Shown: positions 30,880 to 34,171 of the stretch, piece after piece
How the letters are laid out: each line of letters opens with the position of its first letter
How positions within the stretch are numbered: the first letter of the stretch is position 1
Virus record (IMG/VR): IMGVR_UViG_3300044625_002158
Location: 1-34,171 of that record
From: a virus
DNA: 34,171 nucleotides
Reading direction: 5' to 3' (one strand)
Translations under genes and position numbers: made by a program
Notes under the pieces: model-generated
What the model saw: only the letters and a program-made list of their open reading frames with translations
The model's database searches: none
What the model was told of the DNA's origin: nothing

Positions 30880-33179
30880 GTTTTCCTCAGCGTCGCCCGC
30901 GAAATGATTTTGGGGGTTCGTCGCGATTGCAAGGCGTGCTGCTCGTGCGCGGGCAGTTTGCAGCCTGCCATCGACAACGCCGCAAGACAACCGACGAGGT
31001 TGTCGAAAAGGTGGTTGTCGGGATGATCGGGCCGCTGCGACCATTCGATCACCGTCGTCTCGTTGGCCGTGACCTTGACCGGCACTTCCGCGTTGCAATG
31101 CTCCGCGATCATGCGGTGACGCTCGGCCCGATCCTTGTAGAGCGAGATAGCACCTGGGCCCGTCGTCGCGGCGAAACCCTGATGCACCTGATTTTTCCAG
31201 TAGTTGACGTTTACCTGGCCGTATCTCACCGACAACATGTCGGGCTTGGGTTTGACGATCCATTCGTGGCCGCGCGTCTCGCCCGTTTTCTTGGTCCGCA
31301 GGGCCAGCGGCGTATCCTTTGCGCGAACGCTGATGCCCTGCACGGGCAGCACAATGGCGGAAAAAGGGCTTTCGCGGCAGGCTTTTATCACCGTTTCCGG
31401 CAACCATCCGCAATCGACATGGATGCGTGAGATGTCGAGCTCGACGCCGTCCTCCCGGCGGTAGATGCCGGTCGCCAGCTGCGCGATCGCCGCCTGGATG
31501 CCTCGATAAAGAGCGACTTCGACCGCTTCCCCCGGGAACTCCTGCTGAAGCGTCCGCAGGTCCTCGTTGAGGGAGAAATAGTTGCGACGCTGATCGGGAA
31601 CGGTGCCGTACAGACCGACCGCGCACTCGAATTCGGTCGACGCACCCATGACCGCGTAGTACAAAATCTTCTGCTGCACGTCGATGTGCGCGGCGACCTT
31701 CTCGCAAAACATCGGGAACGTGCCGCGTTCGCAGTGATGTTGCTTCACCATGATGGCATTGGTGGGGCACATCAGTGCTTCGGCGTCGGCGTCCGCGATC
31801 GGCTCGTTCTGGGCTTCGGCCCACCAACTCACCTCGTCGCGGATTTTCAGGTTCATGCCATGCTGAATGGCCGAATGCTCGTCGTCGAGGAACCGTTCGG
31901 GCCACGACGATGCCGCTCCGCGATCCATCTCGGCCTGGTTCGCCAGATAGAAGTCATTCGCCTCGGTGATAGGTCGATTCAACCGCAGACACTCGCGCCG
32001 GATCTCTGCGTAATCACCCCACAGGTCGAGACGCTCGGGCAGCGTAATCAACATCCGGTGCCGCTCCGCGCGCCACTCGGGATTCAGGTCCCGGTCGAGG
32101 ATCTGATCCGCCAAATCACCTCGATAGATGACCGTGCAGGGCACGACGACGCTCATGCGCTGTTGCCCGCCCGAGAGGTAGGCGATGTCGCCCGTAAGGA
32201 TCTGGAACCGATACTGCGACTGCGTGACGCTTTTCGCGCTCTCGCGCGTCTGCGGATCGTCGGCCAACACGAAATCCGGCCGGATCATCTCCAGATTGGG
32301 CGTTTTCTCGCTCAGTCCGCGAATATTGCCCGTCAGGCCCGCGACGCTGATCCGATGACCGAACGTCGCCGTCGGCGACGCAAGGCCCCGGGAGATGAAA
32401 TTACGCTCGACAAACCGCGACCACTCGTGCTCGGGCAGCGTTGGCAAAACGACCTGGTGCGTGCCCCAATAACTGCTGGTGTTGGTGCCGCAACACAACT
32501 GGCCCTCGCAGCGGCGCGAACTGCCCTCCAAGGATTGGATCGGAAACAGGATTTCGGGAAAGTCCTCAAGCAAGAGGGGATTGAGTTGCAGTTCGCTCTT
32601 GATGTTTTTCATCGAGCGAACCGCTTTGTCTTCGGTCCCGCCGACGAACATCGGCCAGCGTTTGTGGCCGTGCAGCAACGCCCATTCGACGGCTCCCTCG
32701 CAGATAGCGGTTTTGCCACCGCCACGCGGCACGGCGACCGCAAACCAACCGCCATCGAAAATCGCCGCCTCAATGCGCTCGAACATGGCGTAGTGGTACT
32801 GGGCCCACGAGCGGTTGTACGTCTCGGCGTGATACGTCTCCAGGTGGATGCGGAGGCTGGAGGCCGCAGCCGATCGCCGATGCGGGTCAGCGACATCGGG
32901 GATTGGGCCGATGTCGCGACCCTGCTCGGTTAGGGCCCGTTGCCGGGCCCGCTCCGAATCCTTTTTCTTGGCGTACCGCTCCTGCGCGGTCATGGGGGCG
33001 GGACGCACCGCCGGAGGGGCGGCGGGAGCCGCCTCGTCAGAGGCCAGCAGGACAGCATCGAGGATCGCTAGCTGGTCGTCAGGCTCGAAGGTCGCGAGCA
33101 ATTCGGAGAATATCTGGGAGTTGGCCTGGTGCAGGTGCCGAAGATCCGCTAACGTCCTCGGGGATATCGTGACGGGCAC
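30876..33179 (-). CDS. terminase large subunit
   Basis: This 767-residue protein starts at GTG 33179 with GAGG nine bases upstream. It is a DNA-packaging motor. The ATPase domain has Walker A PRGGGKTA (residues 151-158) and Walker B FVLADDPQ (303-310). The C-terminal half has nuclease-type acidic positions in HVDCGWLPE and DNHLFDNLVG. A 100-residue helical N-terminal extension (rich in Ala, with MTAQERYAKKKDSERARQRA) may bind the small subunit or DNA. If the start were at the Met in that segment (residue 63), the overlap with the upstream gene would vanish. The gene heads the main morphogenesis block. Confidence 0.92.
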   Translation of the reverse strand: MPVTISPRTLADLRHLHQANSQIFSELLATFEPDDQLAILDAVLLASDEAAPAAPPAVRPAPMTAQERYAKKKDSERARQRALTEQGRDIGPIPDVADPHRRSAAASSLRIHLETYHAETYNRSWAQYHYAMFERIEAAIFDGGWFAVAVPRGGGKTAICEGAVEWALLHGHKRWPMFVGGTEDKAVRSMKNIKSELQLNPLLLEDFPEILFPIQSLEGSSRRCEGQLCCGTNTSSYWGTHQVVLPTLPEHEWSRFVERNFISRGLASPTATFGHRISVAGLTGNIRGLSEKTPNLEMIRPDFVLADDPQTRESAKSVTQSQYRFQILTGDIAYLSGGQQRMSVVVPCTVIYRGDLADQILDRDLNPEWRAERHRMLITLPERLDLWGDYAEIRRECLRLNRPITEANDFYLANQAEMDRGAASSWPERFLDDEHSAIQHGMNLKIRDEVSWWAEAQNEPIADADAEALMCPTNAIMVKQHHCERGTFPMFCEKVAAHIDVQQKILYYAVMGASTEFECAVGLYGTVPDQRRNYFSLNEDLRTLQQEFPGEAVEVALYRGIQAAIAQLATGIYRREDGVELDISRIHVDCGWLPETVIKACRESPFSAIVLPVQGISVRAKDTPLALRTKKTGETRGHEWIVKPKPDMLSVRYGQVNVNYWKNQVHQGFAATTGPGAISLYKDRAERHRMIAEHCNAEVPVKVTANETTVIEWSQRPDHPDNHLFDNLVGCLAALSMAGCKLPAHEQHALQSRRTPKIISRATLRKT

Positions 33180-33342
33180 TCGTGGCTACCTCTAATTTCG
33201 CCAGGGAGACTAATGCTCCGACGACCGAGGCGTACCCCCGAGCGTCCCCCGCCGAGGCCAGCAGGCGAGCAAGCGAAATCCCATCCCGCGCCAAACCGTG
33301 TTCGTCGCTAAGAAGTTGTTCGCTAAGTGTCATGCCCCCCAT
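33079..33342 (-). CDS. putative small terminase-like or late operon leader protein
   Basis: This 87-residue protein could start at ATG 33342 or at ATG 33333, the latter right after GGGGGG. It is helical and acidic (residues such as LSEQLLSDEHGLARDG and VSLAKLEVATSARHD) with a short Pro/Ala-rich part before a terminal helix. It overlaps the large terminase start by about 100 bases. Position ahead of the large subunit suggests small terminase, but the usual helix-turn-helix is not evident, so the function stays open. Confidence 0.5.
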   Translation of the reverse strand: MGGMTLSEQLLSDEHGLARDGISLARLLASAGDARGYASVVGALVSLAKLEVATSARHDIPEDVSGSSAPAPGQLPDILRIARDLRA

Positions 33343-33436
33343 TTTGGGGTCTTGGTGGTCATCTGTCCAGCGGTCAAATCTGGCAGGTGGTAAAGGGAAA
33401 TCAAGAAAACCACCATTACCGCCTCTTCCGCGGCCC

Positions 33437-33553
33437 CGCCCCCCGGGAGGGGGGCGAGGGAGGGACCCCCCTACCGGGGGGGGGCCATACCCCCCGAAAG
33501 GGGGGTATACCCCTCTGCGGAGGGGGTGCCATACCCCTCTTCAGAGGGGTTAT
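33437..33553. other. Array of five tandem G/C-rich hairpins
   Basis: Five inverted repeats follow each other closely. They are: 33437-33456, CGCCCCCC/GGGGGGCG around GGGA; 33466-33481, six C and six G around TACC; 33487-33508, ATACCCCCC/GGGGGGTAT around GAAA; 33510-33525, CCCCTC/GAGGGG around TGCG; and 33533-33550, ACCCCTC/GAGGGGT around TTCA. Loops of four bases, some of GNRA form, are typical of stable RNA hairpins. No U-run follows, so they are not standard intrinsic terminators. They lie between the operator-like site and the first late gene. Confidence 0.8.
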
Positions 33554-33573
33554 GAGGTGGACATCGGTACACT

Positions 33574-33591
33574 AGTGAACATGTGTTCACT
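33574..33591. promoter_or_regulatory. 8+8 bp inverted repeat, operator-like (SOS-box-like)
   Basis: AGTGAACA and TGTTCACT flank a two-base centre. The core GAACATGTGTTC fits the pattern GAAC-RNRY-GTTC known from Gram-positive and actinobacterial LexA boxes, and could also be bound by a phage repressor. It is 232 bases upstream of the late operon's first ATG and beside the repeat region. No promoter boxes can be called convincingly next to it, so its regulatory target is an inference. Confidence 0.6.
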
Positions 33592-34171
33592 ATCGCCAGG
33601 CCCGAGCCGTCGCCCGTGGCCCGATGGCCGTCGCCTGTCCAGCCCGAGCCGTCGCCCGTCGCCAGGCCCGTGGCCCGATGGCCGTCGCCAGGCCCGTGGC
33701 CCGATGGCCGTCGCCTGTCCAGGCCCGAGCCGTCGCCCGTCGCCAGGCCCGAGCCGTCGCCAGGCCCGAGCCGTCGCCTGTCCAGCCCGAGCCGTCGCCT
33801 GTCCAGCCCGAGCCGTGGCCCGAGCCGTGGCCCGAGCCGTCGCCCGTCGCCAGGCCCGTGGCCCGATGGCCGTCGCCTGTCCAGGCCCGAGCCGTCGCCC
33901 GATGGCCGTCGCCTGTCCAGCCCGAGCCGTCGCCTGTCCAGCCCGAGCCGTCGCCCGTCGCCAGGCCCGTGGCCCGATGGCCGTCGCCTGTCCAGGCCCG
34001 AGCCGTCGCCCGATGGCCGTCGCCTGTCCAGGCCCGAGCCGTGGCCCGATGGCCCGTCCAGCCCGAGCCGTCGCCTGTCCAGCCCGAGCCGTGGCCCGAT
34101 GGCCGTCGCCTGTCCAGCCCGAGCCGTGGCCCGATGGCCGTCGCCTGTCCAGCCCGAGCCGTGGCCCGATG
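33592..34171. repeat. Word-shuffle repeat region, C/G-rich, non-coding
   Basis: The last 580 bases are built almost entirely from a few short words: CCCGAGCCGTCG or CCCGAGCCGTGG (about 18 times by my reading), CCCGTCG, CCCGTGG, CCCGATGG, CCGTCG, CCAGG and CCTGTCCAG(G). They follow each other in changing order with no fixed period. C runs dominate the plus strand and G runs the minus strand. The frame from ATG 33581 has no stop to the window end, but word lengths (5 to 12) do not keep a reading frame, so coding is unlikely. The region continues past the window edge. Confidence 0.85.

Noticed and set aside
30880-31905. N-terminal extension of the small gene downstream of terminase
   Set aside because: It runs over terminase in another frame and is low-complexity; ATG 30879 is coupled to the terminase stop.
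31686-32933. 415-residue plus-strand reading frame
   Set aside because: Antisense shadow of the terminase gene.
33343-33436. Promoter for the late operon just upstream of its first gene
   Set aside because: A TTGATT with 17-base spacing to AGATTT was the best candidate on the minus strand, and its -10 match is too poor to call.
33327-33575. 82-residue plus-strand reading frame over the hairpin array
   Set aside because: Its Gly/Pro-rich product simply reads the G/C hairpins; no ribosome site and no family.
33581-34171. Open frame from ATG 33581 through the word-shuffle repeat
   Set aside because: Absence of stops follows from the C/G-rich words; word lengths are not multiples of three, so frame is not conserved along the repeat.
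33592-34171. CRISPR array
   Set aside because: There are no constant-length repeats separated by unique spacers, and no cas genes.

Overview
The window holds most of a tailed-phage (siphovirus-type) genome, either a prophage or a phage contig. It is GC-rich on both strands. Nothing in it names the host. The combination of a fused prohead protease-capsid protein, a Cys-rich small secreted protein, a split archaeo-eukaryotic-type primase with a RepA-like helicase, and LamG and Ala/Ser/Thr/Gly-repeat adhesins makes me suspect a Planctomycetes-type host. That is inference. No integrase, repressor, tRNA, CRISPR array or insertion sequence was seen.

Layout. Positions 1-5260 (+ strand) are a tightly overlapped DNA-metabolism operon: the end of a cytosine-C5 methyltransferase, a small unknown gene, a VRR-NUC nuclease, an SNF2-type helicase, an AEP primase-like protein, a zinc-finger plus RecA-fold helicase, and three small genes. 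Positions 5257-33342 (- strand) are one long late operon read right to left in near-lambda order. It runs: possible small terminase, large terminase, three small genes, gpW-like head-tail joiner, portal, protease-major capsid fusion, DUF2190 decoration protein, four connector/neck genes, tail tube, G/GT tail chaperones with a -1 frameshift site, tape measure, two tail-tip-position genes, two very large fibres, a lysis-like cluster, and several adhesin or accessory genes. The two operons meet tail to tail and share one CTAG as both stop codons.

The right end (33343-34171) is non-coding: five G/C hairpins, a perfect 8+8 bp inverted repeat shaped like a repressor operator, and about 580 bases built by shuffling a handful of short C/G-rich words.

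The most interesting signals are these. (1) A papain-fold cysteine peptidase with visible Gln/Cys/His/Asn active-site motifs sits where an endolysin is expected, beside two membrane proteins. (2) A 934-residue fibre starts with a domain resembling the phage's own DUF2190 capsid-decoration protein, followed by a polyglycine hinge, suggesting a head fibre. (3) The G/GT slippery heptamer A AAT TTT is canonical and the downstream frame has no start codon before its conserved part. (4) The hairpin array, operator and word-shuffle repeat lie upstream of the late operon.
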